A stretch of 64,000 nt of DNA, taken from assembly GCF_020921035.1 (NCBI RefSeq), contig NC_063160.1:18379095-18443094 (forward strand), written 5' to 3'. Both the position numbers and the translations under genes were made by a program. Source of the stretch: Rhodamnia argentea. Lineage: Eukaryota > Streptophyta > Magnoliopsida > Myrtales > Myrtaceae. The notes beneath the pieces were generated by a model that saw nothing but the letters and a program-made list of their open reading frames with translations, made no database searches and had not been told where the DNA came from. This document shows, one piece after another, positions 1 to 11,300 of this stretch (its first letter is position 1; every line of letters starts with the position of its first letter).

Positions 1-123
1 TAGTGAGCAACCAATAAGAGAACATCTCTACCAGCAATTCATAAGCTTGCGCACTAACAATTTTGGCATAAAACCAAGCTTTAGCATGTGACTCGTTTGA
101 TCTTGTGCACAAAATGCTCTCAT

Positions 124-3100
124 TCAGTATTCGATCTTTCGCAAGATCCTTACAACGAGTTTAACGTAAATCATGCATAATCTTACTCTATCTTTTAGAA
201 AAACACTCGGATTTAGATCCTTACAACTTATGAAGCTGCGTTTCGCTTTGCTTCCTGCAAAGGAACGCAAAAGGGATTTACCGGGACTTTTATTTGTTTG
301 TACCGTGCGCAAGGCCAACATGATCTCTCCGATGGCGGGCTTGAATTTCTCGGTCATCTTCAGAACACCAAAGAAGATGAGTCGATACAGGACCACTATC
401 CCGAGCAAAATGGCCAGATTAGTCCACTTGGAGTAACCCATTTCCACTTGCCATATGTCCCTCAATAAATCTTTGCCGCTAATGGAGCGTTCCCCGATTA
501 AGGGATTTCTGGGAAGTGTTAGCCCTTCGAATTCATTATTGTACAAGCCTTGATATGCATATTTGTGGAAAGATAGGTAATAGAGGGGATATCTGCATAA
601 GACCTTTGGAAGATCACTCGGCAAGCGAAAGAAACCGCCACCGAGTATCATTAATCCTTGGATTCCTGCACCTGTTATTAGTCCCATGAGGAAATTCGGC
701 ATGACACTCGCGACAATCATCATTAAACTCTCCATCAGTATCATACAGGTAAAAAGAGTTGACGCAAAGTATATGAAGTGCTCGAGGCTTTTCTGAAGTC
801 CCGCGAGATAGTAAGTGATGGCTCTAGGAATTAGGGAAATGATAAGCAAGAAGGGCATGGATGACAGGGCATTGCCAAGAACAAATGCACTTGTTCTGTA
901 ATGTCCATTTAATCTTTCCCTCTCAAACACCTAGGCAAAGAAAAGGATCAGAAGGGAGGAAAGTCAGACTTGAATCATGAAGTTGTGTGGTCTCCTAGAG
1001 GTTAAAATTACTATTTCCCCACCTTCAAATCCTCCACGAAGGAAGAGAAACCCCTGATCGCCAATATTGTCAAGAATGAAGCAACAAACATAAGCATTGA
1101 ACCTCTGGCCTGAATTAAGCAATTAAATTACATTTTTTAGTCTATTAATATCATCAAAGATAACCTCCTTTTGATTGAAACTTGGTGAAAAAGACTAAAA
1201 AACCATAAACGGCATCTTGATTGCAGAGATAGAGCTTACCTGAATCGAACTATAACCAGAGCCGATGTCGTAGAAAACGGTGCCTAAACCAAATCCTAAG
1301 GCGATGTATATGATAAGACGCATCCAGTAGTATCCTGGATCCCTATACATATTAATGAAAGACCTTCTTGTAAGGACAGGGAATTGGGTGAAGAAGCAAG
1401 CTTGGCCCTTTTTGTCTAGTACAGTCCTGTCAACCTTGGACAGTACCATAAAAAAACATTAACACTCACTAATACCAATATCTTCTCTTTATAGATTTGA
1501 TAAAAGTGATTTATCATATAACTTACTTGTCGACATATCTCGGATATTTGTCATTGAATTTGCCTATAGGTATTAGACGATACATAAGAGCTTACAAGCA
1601 GTTTAATCACTCCCTCTGTGCTTTGCTTTCCTCCAAAACCTTGTTCGATGTCCTAGTTACAAAGAAAAATTCTAGCTGTGATCAGGCTGAGCAAGATAGC
1701 CATGCCCTTGAATTCAAATCGATTTGCTTGGGAAATTTCACCCTCATACCTCGTCAAAATCAGTGTTGATAGTCCTGAGGTAGTGATCAGATGGATTTTG
1801 CAGACTTGGACATGGGAAACCATTCAGTGGAAAGAACTACATTGTACAGAATTCAATGTTCATTCATTCCGTAATCACCTTTACTAGTTACTACAGCAAA
1901 AGATTGAGGTTATGCACAAACTATAACGTACCTGAGTTGCTTCACTGGAAAGACCAAAATAGACTGTTCTTCCCAGAGAGAGAAGGCACAAACTCTTGTA
2001 AAGCTCAAACACTTCACTGTTGGGCTGATGAATAGATGCTAACACCGTCATCTTATTTTGCTCAGCGAGACTAACTATTCGTCTCATGAGGCCCCTTCTG
2101 GGCTCATCGAGAAAGAGAAGCTTGGGACGAGTCGAGATCTCCAGGTAGATGCTGAGCCTCCTCTTTTGGCCATTGCTGAGTCCTCTGTTTCCCAAACCTC
2201 CTATTCTCGTGTCAATGGCATCATGAAGACCCATCTCTTTGATCGTGGTGTCTGCTCTTTGTTTCTTCTCCAAGAGCGGCATTGAATCTGGGAGCTGAAG
2301 TTGAGCTGACAAGTATATGGCTTCTCTCACAGTCAGTGTCCATGTTAGGACATCATCCTGTGTCACACAACCCTGCAGGAGGTGATAAGAATATTCAACC
2401 TGTTTACCTGCTTTTTAAGTTTGTCTGGATGTAGCCCGTGATTTCGCACAATTCTACGCGAAAGCATAGCAAAATGGGTCAATTTGGTTTGCTTTTTCTT
2501 TTCTTTTTTTCAATTATGTAAGGTAGAGGCAAAGATTAAGGTATGTACTGATCAAGATCGAGCGAGCCAAGCTATTGATTTCCTTACTGAAGTCCCATAT
2601 GCCAGGGGCTCTTTCCTTCCATTGAGAAGAATTTGTCCAGTTCGCTTTGTCTTTCTGCTTAGCCTCCCTGCACAGGTCATCTAATTAAGTCGTCATGAAC
2701 ATGTTTTTCCTGGGATTCTGTTGTATATTCCTTTGTAAATGAAGCTGGAGCTACTCTCTACGTTAAGGTGAAATACTTGTCATAATAGTGATATGAGCAA
2801 ACACTTTGATAACTCATGACAAAAAATGAAAAGTACTATGAAGATGCATGATGCTATCACCTGCCAATGCATCAAGAAGAGTGGACTTGCCACAGCCGGA
2901 CGGCCCTATGATAGCCAAGACCTCACCGGGCCGGGCACAGCCTGTCAGCCCTTGAAGAATGGATATGCACCTGTGTTGCTCATCCGCGACTGTCACACAC
3001 AGATCTTCCCATGTCAGTGAAACTGTTCCTCCCTTTGGCCTGGCAATCATTTGTCCCGAACCATCCGAAACAAGATCTGCCTCACCTTCTTCTGGTTGCG

Positions 3101-3188
3101 TTGACAATCTACCGAACTCATCTCCTGTCCCTGGGGAAGCTGCACAACTCTCTGCCTCCATCCGCGAACCGGGCAATGATGAAGCCAT
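124..3188 (-). pseudogene. ABCG (white-brown complex) half-size ABC transporter gene, probably a pseudogene
   Basis: Eight exons can be joined in phase: 3188-2861, 2667-2588, 2372-1932, 1836-1750, 1652-1527, 1434-1240, 1109-1023, 930-124. The conceptual product is about 716 residues, normal for an ABCG half transporter (nucleotide-binding domain first, then about six membrane helices), a family that exports lipids, cutin/suberin precursors or hormones at the plasma membrane. Walker A (GPSGCGKST) and the H-loop region (SIHQP) are intact. Two lesions are visible. The segment after the Walker B/LDEP reads RRGLM and lacks about eight residues of the usual TSGLDSAAS D-loop (near 2090-2105). Exon 5 has an in-frame TGA at 1553-1551, where relatives have a codon for a basic residue (CGA to TGA fits). 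The signature motif is LSNGQ instead of SGGQ. I am confident of the family and fairly confident it is inactive. A sequencing error or strain-specific null is the alternative. Confidence 0.75.
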
Positions 3189-3306
3189 GGAAAAGTTTAG
3201 TGCCCTTTTGTAAAATATATCAACTGGAATGTGTTAAGAGAGAGTGGAAAATGTTTAAAATGCAAATGGGAGGGTTCACGGACATACATGCGTGACAGAT
3301 GGAGGC

Positions 3307-4026
3307 ATACAAAAGGGCAAAAGTATACTTTTAGCTCTAAAAGTTATGTACGGAGATCACTTTGATACCAAAAGTTTCAATCGGATCACTTTAATTGCTA
3401 AATCGGAAAAAAAAAAGATCACTTTGATGCCTGCAAAAAATTCAGACCAAAATTGCCACGTGGCATTTTTAATTAATTTTTGAATTTTAATTGGCATTTA
3501 AAAAAAATGAAGTCCAGGTTAGTTCCACGTGGACTTCAAAATTCAGAAAAAAATAAAAATAATAAAATAAAAATTTAAAAAAAGAAAAACTAACTGAAAA
3601 TTTGTAAAATAAAAAATTTATTTAAAATAAATTAAAATAAGCTGAAAAAATCAGAAAAAACTAAAAAAAAAAGTCAGGCGGCGAGGGTTACAGCAACCCT
3701 CGACGCCTGACAATATTTTATTTTATTTTTTTTAATTTCTACCTTTTTTTTAAAAAAAAATTCAGCTTATTTCTCAAATTATATTAAATAAAAAATTCAA
3801 AATTTTTAAAAAAATTCCACGACAGACCACCGGCGAGCCACGTCAGCCGCAAATATTAATCAAAAAGTACCACGTTAGAATCCCGACGGAGCAAATCGGA
3901 CTTGATACCAAAGTGATCGTTTTTCAAGAAATTGATACTAAAGTGATCCGATTGAAATTTTTGACATCAAAGTGATCTCCGTACATAACTTTTGGCACTA
4001 AAAGTGTATTTTTCCCCATACAAAAG
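3307..4026. mobile_element. MULE-like MITE with long terminal inverted repeats and target duplication
   Basis: The two ends are inverted copies of each other over roughly 100 bp. The left arm reads GGAGATCACTTTGATACC near 3354, and the right arm carries the reverse complement near 3967-3985. The flanks repeat ATACAAAA at 3307-3314 and 4018-4025, with a shared G making nine bases, which fits the 8-9 bp target duplication of Mutator-like or hAT elements. The centre is A/T-rich with one GC-rich hairpin (about 3676-3710) and no coding potential. It is a non-autonomous element. Confidence 0.75.
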
Positions 4027-5920
4027 TATTTAATTTGAAATCAGGACAGGCATCTTAACTTTTTTTTTTTTTTTTTTTGTATGTTTTGTTTGCTCCTTAG
4101 CTGCTTAGCTTAGTACAGACGTTCATGTGAGGAGAGAGAGAGAGAGAGTAGAGAGTAGAAAGAGACCAGGGGGAAAGTGAGGCCAAACATGGGACTGGGA
4201 GACGACTACTAAACAAGTGCAGCTAAGTCGATCCAAGTGCAAATGGAATGGGACAAAAGGTCATGTTGAAGTTTGACCATTCATGCATCGACTGATTGGT
4301 ATAAAACATTCCGATGCTTGTACTGTTATGGCGATAACGTGGATCTCGAAATCCATGTCGGCCATTTCTTGGCGGTGGTTATCCAGGAAATTCTGTGCAT
4401 CGTTTTTATAGGATCTAAGCAAATTGCCATTTATATCTGCTTTTGTTGTTTTGTGTTTAGGCCCGTGGGATATTAGGGGTGCAAGTGGTCCTAGCGGGCC
4501 GGGCTTTCGTTGAAATATACGGTCGGCCCAGATTTCGGGTACGGACAGAGTTTTTCCAGAAAAGGGAACTGGAACCCTCGTTTCGGCTTTCAAAAGGCGT
4601 ATCATCTGAGGTTAGGTCGGACTGTCAGTATCAACATTATCAGGAGGCAGGTTCCCAGGTTAATAAAAAAATTGTATATTCTACCAAAATTGCCCTTACT
4701 TATAATTTGTTATTTCAATCTTGCCCTGGCGACTGATCATCTTCAACCTGTAGATCTGGAGCTGGACGGACGCCTGCGGGGTCGTGTCACCAGGGGTCAC
4801 GTGGCCTCGGCAACCCTGCGCAGGTGTTCGTCAGCCTGTATCGCGCGGCCTACGCGACATTGGAGTTGCCTCGATGGTTGATCTGCTACGATGAGGATGG
4901 CTTGCGACGACGGCCGACCTTGACTTTGGCCAGATCCGGCAAATTTGCACTTTTTGGGCTTGCTTATAAAGTTGTCGAATCAAGTTTGAATTGTGCAAGT
5001 GGGGTTTTCTCATTCACTTTCGCTTTTTTGTATTAATTCTTGAGGAATTTTCCTTTCTAGCGTTAGAGATGGACAATTGGAGGGTTTTGGAGGTTGATGG
5101 ATCAGTTTCCTCCTCACAGTCCTAGAGCCACCCGGTCTCCTATGATGTTCTCTCCTCAGATTAGCTCCTGTTTATTCCTTTTCTGTTTCTGGGTGGATTG
5201 ATTCTGCGATTTTCTCCCATTTGGAGGGTGCTGGATGTAGTCTCGGTAAATTGAAAATTTGTGGCAGTTTTCGTGTGTGTGGTTTCAGAGTGGATTTTCA
5301 TTTTTTTTTACATGTTCTATCTCTAACTCTCTTCTCTCTGATTTTTGCTCTGTCTGTGCAAAGCGCGAAAGTCTTAATTTGATGATGCTGTCTCATGTTT
5401 GGTAGAGATTTTGCTTTGGATAAAAGTGTGTGTGTGAGCTCAGTAGTTTTTGTGATTGTTGAGAGGGTGGTTGGGTACACAACTATGGTTAATAGTCGAG
5501 TTGATAAACAGTTAGAAAGATCTTCTAGGATATAAGATTGATGGCTTATCGCTATTTTTACGTGTGGTTTTCTTTGGTTGTCATTAGATACTTGATGAAA
5601 GTTAAAGTAAATTCTTGGGTTTTCTTTTGGTTAAGAACATATGGGGAGGGTGCCACCTTTTTTTTCACTTCAAAATTGCTTTACACGCAATACACATCAA
5701 TCAAAATCTATTTGCTTTCGACAAATCCACATTCATTCAAAGATCCTCTGAGATAGGACTTTACGTTTCTCGAATCCCACCTAAACGAAGCCTAAGAAGC
5801 TCATGAACAGTAATGTATCTCTTCTCTCGTTCGTTGCTCCACTGATAGGGTGAAATCCAAAGTGTCTACAAATTCCATTGATAGCAAAGGAAGATGCCCA
5901 AATTAGTTTGCATCTTTCGG
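4027..5920. other. Intergenic stretch without a recognisable gene
   Basis: It holds a long T run (about 4060-4078) and a short GA repeat (about 4134-4148). Short ORFs on both strands resemble no family known to me. A segment near 5069-5145 has a possible start codon in a T/C-rich leader-like context and could be a remnant first exon, but it opens only a very short frame. Confidence 0.4.
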
Positions 5921-6149
5921 TACGTTTGTTTCGTTAAAAAAAGGAATTGATTTTTGCGAAAATGATTGTTTTAAATCATTTTTAAAAATGTATAAACGAA
6001 AAATATCATTTGCGAAAATTTTTGAATATAAATTGTTATCGTTATTACGAATATTTTTTATTGATCAATTATTAAAAGTAATATCAATAACCTTTTTTCA
6101 GGAAATTTTTTATGAATAATTCATTAATCACGAAATAAGCAGAGCCTTA
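5921..6149. mobile_element. Small MITE-like repeat (GTTTGTTTCG family)
   Basis: It begins with a GTTTGTTTCGTTAAAA-type end and finishes with sequence containing CACGAAATAAGCAGAGCC, a weak inverted match. Related ends are visible at 20172-20400, near 19530 and at 52848 in this window, so it is a dispersed family. There is no coding content. The exact boundaries are uncertain. Confidence 0.4.
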
Positions 6150-6207
6150 AAATCACTTTTGCAGAGTAACGTGGCCAAATCATCGTGCTTCATCATCTTT
6201 TGCAGAG

Positions 6208-7121
6208 TGTGACATCCCCTTGTCCCACATTGCTTAGGAGGGGAGTCTTGGGCTTGTTTATATGGCAATGGGCCCTCTTAACTTGCAAGACGCGTTTTCC
6301 GGGCGTTGTATGGGCGACGCTCGGAGGAACAAAACCGTGAGGATTGTGTGTCCAAAGCGGACAATATCTTGCAGAGTGGCGCAGCGGAAGCGCGTGGAGC
6401 CCAGTGAGGCCTGTGTGTCCAAAGCGGACAATATCTTGCAGAGTGGCGCAGATGAAGCGCGTGGAGCCCAGTGAGGACCGTGTGTCCAAAGCGGACAATA
6501 TCTTGCAGAGTGGCGCGGCGGAAGCGCGTGGAGCCCGGTGAGGACCGTGTGTCCAAAGCGGACAATATCTTGCAGAGTGGCGCAACGGAAGCGCGTGGAG
6601 CCCAGGCCGTTACGGTTGGTATCAGAGCCGACTTCCAACAGCATGTGTGGACCACGGTGGGCGCTCGCGGGTGCCCACGAGGGCACGGCGTCCCACCACA
6701 ATGGGCGCTCGCTGGTGCCACCGAGGGCACAGGTGGGACGCCGTGCCGCTAAGGGGGGGATTATGTGACATCCCCTTGTCCCACATTGCTTAGGAGGGGA
6801 GTCTTGTGCTTGTTTATATGGCAATGGGCCCTTTTAACTTGCAAGACGTGTTTTCCGGGCGTTGTATAGGCGACGCTCGGAGGAACAAAACCCCGATGTG
6901 CCGCTAAGGGGGGGATTATGTGACATCCCCTTGTCCCACATTGCTTAGGAGGGGAGTCTTGTGCTTGTTTATATGGCAATGGGCCCTCTTAACTTGCAAG
7001 ACGCGTTTTCCGGGCGTTGTATAGGCGACGCTCGGAGGAACAAAATTGTGAGGACTGTGTGTCCAAAGACAATATCTTGCAGAATGGCGCAGCGGAAGCG
7101 CGTGGAGCCCAGGCCATTACA
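6208..7121 (+). mobile_element. TRIM-type LTR retrotransposon, rearranged (three LTR copies)
   Basis: The 5' LTR (6208-6614) starts TGTGACATCC. Two bases after it, TGGTATCAGAGCC at 6617 matches the usual plant initiator-Met tRNA primer site. A 149-bp internal region ends in a purine tract (AAGGGGGGGA, 6751-6760). A second LTR (6764 to about 6892) is truncated and is followed by a second copy of the internal end with its own purine tract (6906-6914). The last LTR (6919-7121) ends in ACA. The flanks carry a 5-bp target duplication CAGAG (6203-6207 and 7122-7126). No gag or pol is present. The LTRs contain a TATA-like TTATATGG. The three-LTR layout suggests recombination between tandem copies. 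Confidence 0.85.
6344..6611 (+). repeat. 67-bp tandem repeat, four units, inside the 5' LTR
   Basis: The word TGTGTCCAAAGCGGACAATA recurs with spacing of exactly 67 bases (the TCC is at 6351, 6418, 6485 and 6552). The 3' LTR has only one unit with a 3-base deletion, which exactly accounts for the 204-bp difference in LTR length (407 versus 203). The units differ by a few substitutions. Confidence 0.9.
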
Positions 7122-7162
7122 CAGAGTAACGTGGCCAAATCATCATGCTTCATCATCTTTTC

Positions 7163-7930
7163 ACTCTATATTGAACAAAAATCAGGCTATTCAATTTTTT
7201 GAGCTCTCAATCTATTTTTTTTTTCTCCCCCAACGACTACACAAAGCCATTGTTCCAGTGAAATTCTCGCCTATATTTGCTTCAAGGTGAATTGAATTCT
7301 CTTAGCCAATCAATCGTATAGACCTTACGTGAGACTAGAGGTGCAAAATAGGTCTAAAATCCATATTTGACCCATGTTTCATGGTGATGGGCTATGAATG
7401 GGTTCCTTAAATTTTAAAAGTGGATCATAATTTTTTTTTTTTTTGTCTATGGGACATAGATGAGTTACTTAAAAATTTAATAGGTCTTAAATGGGTTTAA
7501 AATATGCCATCAATGGGTTAGCTAAAAAATCTAAAAAAAATAAAAAATAGAAATACACATCTTTAAAAATGTATAAGAAATAGTTTTCTCTAAACTGGAT
7601 TTTAATATTGAAGTATTTTAACAATATAGGTTGGGTCGGGTATGGGCCGCTATATTTGTATGACATGAAAATGGATCAAAACGGGTTAAATGAATTAATG
7701 TGGATCGGATCATATTCGATCCAAACTCAATCCAATCCATTCATTTAAAATCTCTACTTGAGACTCACCGCATCTCGAATTATGTAACTCTATCTATCCA
7801 TCGTTACAGACAAAACTTTTGCCCTTACAAGACCTAAATACTCGAGAGGGATAGCCCGATGTCCTAACAAGAGCTTGCATGACTTGAGCTCCGGGATATG
7901 TCTAGGGAACAAGGGTACCCTTCACGGAAA
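7163..7930. other. Intergenic, AT-rich repeat-derived DNA
   Basis: No gene is seen. The stretch 7340-7760 consists of degenerate GGGTTAAATGGGTC / GGATCGGATC-like phrases that recur near 15210-15370, 51370-51520 and 54100-54250. They are probably remnants of one dispersed repeat family. Confidence 0.4.
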
Positions 7931-7935
7931 AAACT

Positions 7936-8330
7936 AACCCTGGGCCCAATTCATACAGTCCTAACGTATGTATTGAATATTGGGCCGGATGGGCCCCCGG
8001 TCCAAACCGGACATAAAGTCGGTTCTCCCATTATTCTGCGAACCGCTTTAATATAAACATCGTATCCCCAAATTAGCATTTCATTTTCCGCCCCCTCTCT
8101 CTTTCATCACGGGCACTGAAGGTTTCTCACACCCAATCCCTAGCAGGTTAGTCCTCTCTCTCTCTCTCTCTCAATCGCTGTCGTTCTACCTTCACTCAGA
8201 TCGATAGATTTTCGTCGATTTAGCTTTCAATTGCTTAGACAAGCGACTCAACTTGCACGCACCATTCGATTCTAGGGTTTTCTTTCACCTCCCCCCAAAA
8301 GCTTAGAGGAGATTCAAACCCGTATCAACC
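7936..8330 (+). promoter_or_regulatory. Promoter and 5' leader of SF3B1
   Basis: Site II-like TGGGCC/GGGCCC words lie at 7941-7950 and 7981-7997. A TATA-like ATATAAAC is at 8051-8058. The leader has a (TC)n run near 8154-8172 and a telo-box (CTAGGGTTT, 8272-8280). Site II plus telo-box is the usual combination in promoters of plant growth-related housekeeping genes. Assignment is by position and motif only. Confidence 0.5.
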
Positions 8331-11300
8331 ATGGCGACGCTGGATCCCGAGATTGCGAGGGTCCAAGAAGAGAGGAAGAAGATGGAGCAGCAATTAGCCT
8401 CTCTCAGCTCCGTCACCTACGACACCGACCTCTATGGCGGCACGGACCGCGATGCGTACGTCAGCTCTATCGCCGTCAACGAAGAGGAGGAGAACCTCGA
8501 GGGCATGGACTCCGAGGTCGCTCGGAAGCTTGCGTCTTACACCGCCCCAAAGTCGCTGCTGAAGGAGATGCCTCGCGGCGGCGAGGAGGATGACGGGGGG
8601 TTGGGATTCAAGAAGCCGCAGAGGATCATCGACCGTGAGGACGATTATCGCAGGAGGAGGCTGAACCGGGTCATTTCTCCCGATCGGCATGATGCCTTTG
8701 CCTCGGGGGATAAGACTCCGGACGTGTCCGTGAGGACTTATGCGGATGTGATGCGAGAAGAGGCGTTGAAGAGGGAAAAGGAGGAGACGCTTAAGGCTAT
8801 CGCCAAGAAGAAGAAGGAAGAAGAGGAAGCTGCAAAGGCCGGGGTGGCGAAGGAGACAGAAGCTGCTCCAGCTCAGAAGCGAAGGAACAGGTGGGACCAA
8901 TCACAGGACGATGGTGGTGCTGCAAAGAAGGCAAAAGCTGGTTCTGACTGGGATATGCCCGATTCAACACCTGGAATTGGGCGTTGGGATGCGACCCCTA
9001 CACCTGGAAGAGTCGGTGATGCCACGCCTTCAGTGGGTCGGAGAAACCGGTGGGACGAGACCCCTACGCCAGGACGGCTCGCAGATTCAGATGCAACTCC
9101 TGGTGCTGTGACTCCTGGAGCGACTCCAGCTGGTATGACTTGGGATGCCACGCCCAAGCTGGCCGGTATGGCCACACCAACCCCGAAAAAGCAGAGATCA
9201 AGATGGGATGAAACTCCAGCCACCATGGGGAGTGCTACGCCAATGGCGGGTGCTACACCTGCAGCTGCTTTCACACCAGGGGTAACTCCTGTTGGAGGTG
9301 TCGATCTTGCTACGCCTACTCCCGGGGCAATTAACTTGCGGGGGCCAATTACGCCCGAGCAGTATAATTTGTTGAGGTGGGAGAAGGATATCGAGGAGAG
9401 GAACAGGCCGTTGACGGACGAGGAGCTTGATGCTATGTTCCCTCAGGAGGGGTATAAGATTTTGGAGCCACCAGCATCTTATGTCCCTATTAGAACGCCA
9501 GCGAGGAAGCTCTTGGCAACACCTACGCCATTGGGTACTCCGCTCTATCAAATTCCAGAAGAGAATCGTGGGCAGCAGTTTGATGTTCCTAAGGAGGCGC
9601 CAGGCGGTCTACCCTTCATGAAGCCAGAGGATTATCAGCATTTTGGGGCACTGTTGAACGAGGAGAATGAAGAAGAGCTGTCTCCTGAAGAACAGAAAGA
9701 GCGTAAGATCATGAAACTTCTGCTGAAGGTGAAGAATGGTACGCCACCACAGAGGAAGACTGCGCTTAGACAGCTTACAGACAAGGCCCGAGAGTTTGGT
9801 GCTGGACCTTTGTTTAACCGTATTCTACCTTTGCTCATGCAACCTACTTTGGAGGATCAGGAAAGGCATCTCTTGGTTAAGGTGATTGATAGGGTTCTGT
9901 ACAAATTGGATGAATTGGTACGTCCTTACGTGCATAAGATTCTTGTCGTTATTGAACCTCTGTTGATTGATGAGGATTACTATGCGCGTGTTGAGGGGAG
10001 AGAGATCATTTCGAATTTGAGCAAGGCAGCTGGATTGGCTACTATGATTGCTGCTATGCGTCCAGATATTGATAACATTGATGAGTATGTGAGAAATACA
10101 ACTGCTAGAGCTTTCAGTGTTGTTGCTTCTGCTCTTGGAATACCTGCTCTGTTGCCATTCTTGAAAGCTGTGTGTCAGAGCAAGAAATCCTGGCAAGCTC
10201 GCCACACTGGAATCAAGATTGTTCAGCAGATTGCTATTTTGATAGGTTGTGCTGTTCTACCACATTTGAAGTCTCTTGTCGAAATTATAGAACATGGCCT
10301 GAATGATGAGAACCAGAAGGTGAGAACTATTACTGCACTGTCTCTGGCTGCTCTTGCTGAGGCTGCTGCGCCTTACGGTATTGAAAGCTTTGATTCAGTG
10401 TTGAAGCCACTTTGGAAGGGTATTAGGTCACACAGGGGAAAGGTCTTGGCTGCATTCTTGAAAGCAATTGGGTTTATTATTCCTCTGATGGATGCTCTCT
10501 ATGCTAGTTACTATACTAAAGAAGTCATGGTCATTCTTATCCGTGAGTTCCAGTCTCCAGATGAAGAAATGAAGAAGATAGTGCTTAAAGTGGTAAAACA
10601 GTGTGTGAGTACCGAGGGTGTTGAGGCTGAATACATACGAACTGACATTCTTCCAGAGTTCTTCAGGAATTTCTGGGTTAGAAGGATGGCTTTGGATAGG
10701 AGAAACTATAAGCAGCTAGTGGAAACTACTGTGGAGATAGCTAATAAAGTCGGTGTTGCCGACATAGTTGGGAGAATTGTGGAGGATCTGAAGGATGAGA
10801 GTGAGCCATATCGGCGAATGGTCATGGAAACAATAGAGAAGGTTGTTGCAAACCTGGGTGCCTCTGATATTGATTCTCGGCTGGAAGAGCTTCTCATTGA
10901 TGGTATCCTGTACGCATTCCAAGAGCAGACTAGTGATGATGCCAATGTAATGCTTAATGGCTTTGGTGCTGTGGTGAATGCTCTTGGGCAAAGAGTGAAG
11001 CCATATCTCCCACAGATTTGTGGTACGATAAAGTGGCGATTAAACAACAAGAGCGCAAAGGTGAGACAACAAGCTGCAGATCTTATTTCCAGGATTGCTG
11101 TTGTCATGAAGCAGTGTCAGGAGGAACAACTGATGGGTCATCTTGGTGTTGTTCTGTACGAGTACTTGGGAGAAGAGTACCCTGAAGTCTTGGGCTCCAT
11201 ATTGGGTGCTTTGAAAGCTATTGTTAATGTGATTGGTATGACAAAAATGACGCCTCCCATAAAAGATCTGCTTCCCAGGCTGACACCCATTCTGAAGAAC

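Larger units (their letters stand above)
6161..7161. repeat. 41-bp tandem duplication of genomic target, split by the TRIM element
   Basis: The sequence GCAGAGTAACGTGGCCAAAT plus the following 21 bases lies at 6161-6201, and a new copy starts at 6202 (CAGAG). After the retroelement the copy continues from CAGAG at 7122 to 7161 with one mismatch. Removing the element leaves two head-to-tail 41-bp units, so the element landed at a unit junction. Confidence 0.8.

Noticed and set aside
5069-5145. Possible first exon MDNWRVLEVDGSV
   Set aside because: A stop follows quickly, no donor site fits clearly and no downstream exon is seen.
6193-6824. Overlapping minus- and plus-strand ORFs of 65-188 codons
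   Set aside because: They arise from the 67-bp tandem repeat and the TRIM LTR (67 is not a multiple of 3, so every frame opens) and encode no known domain.
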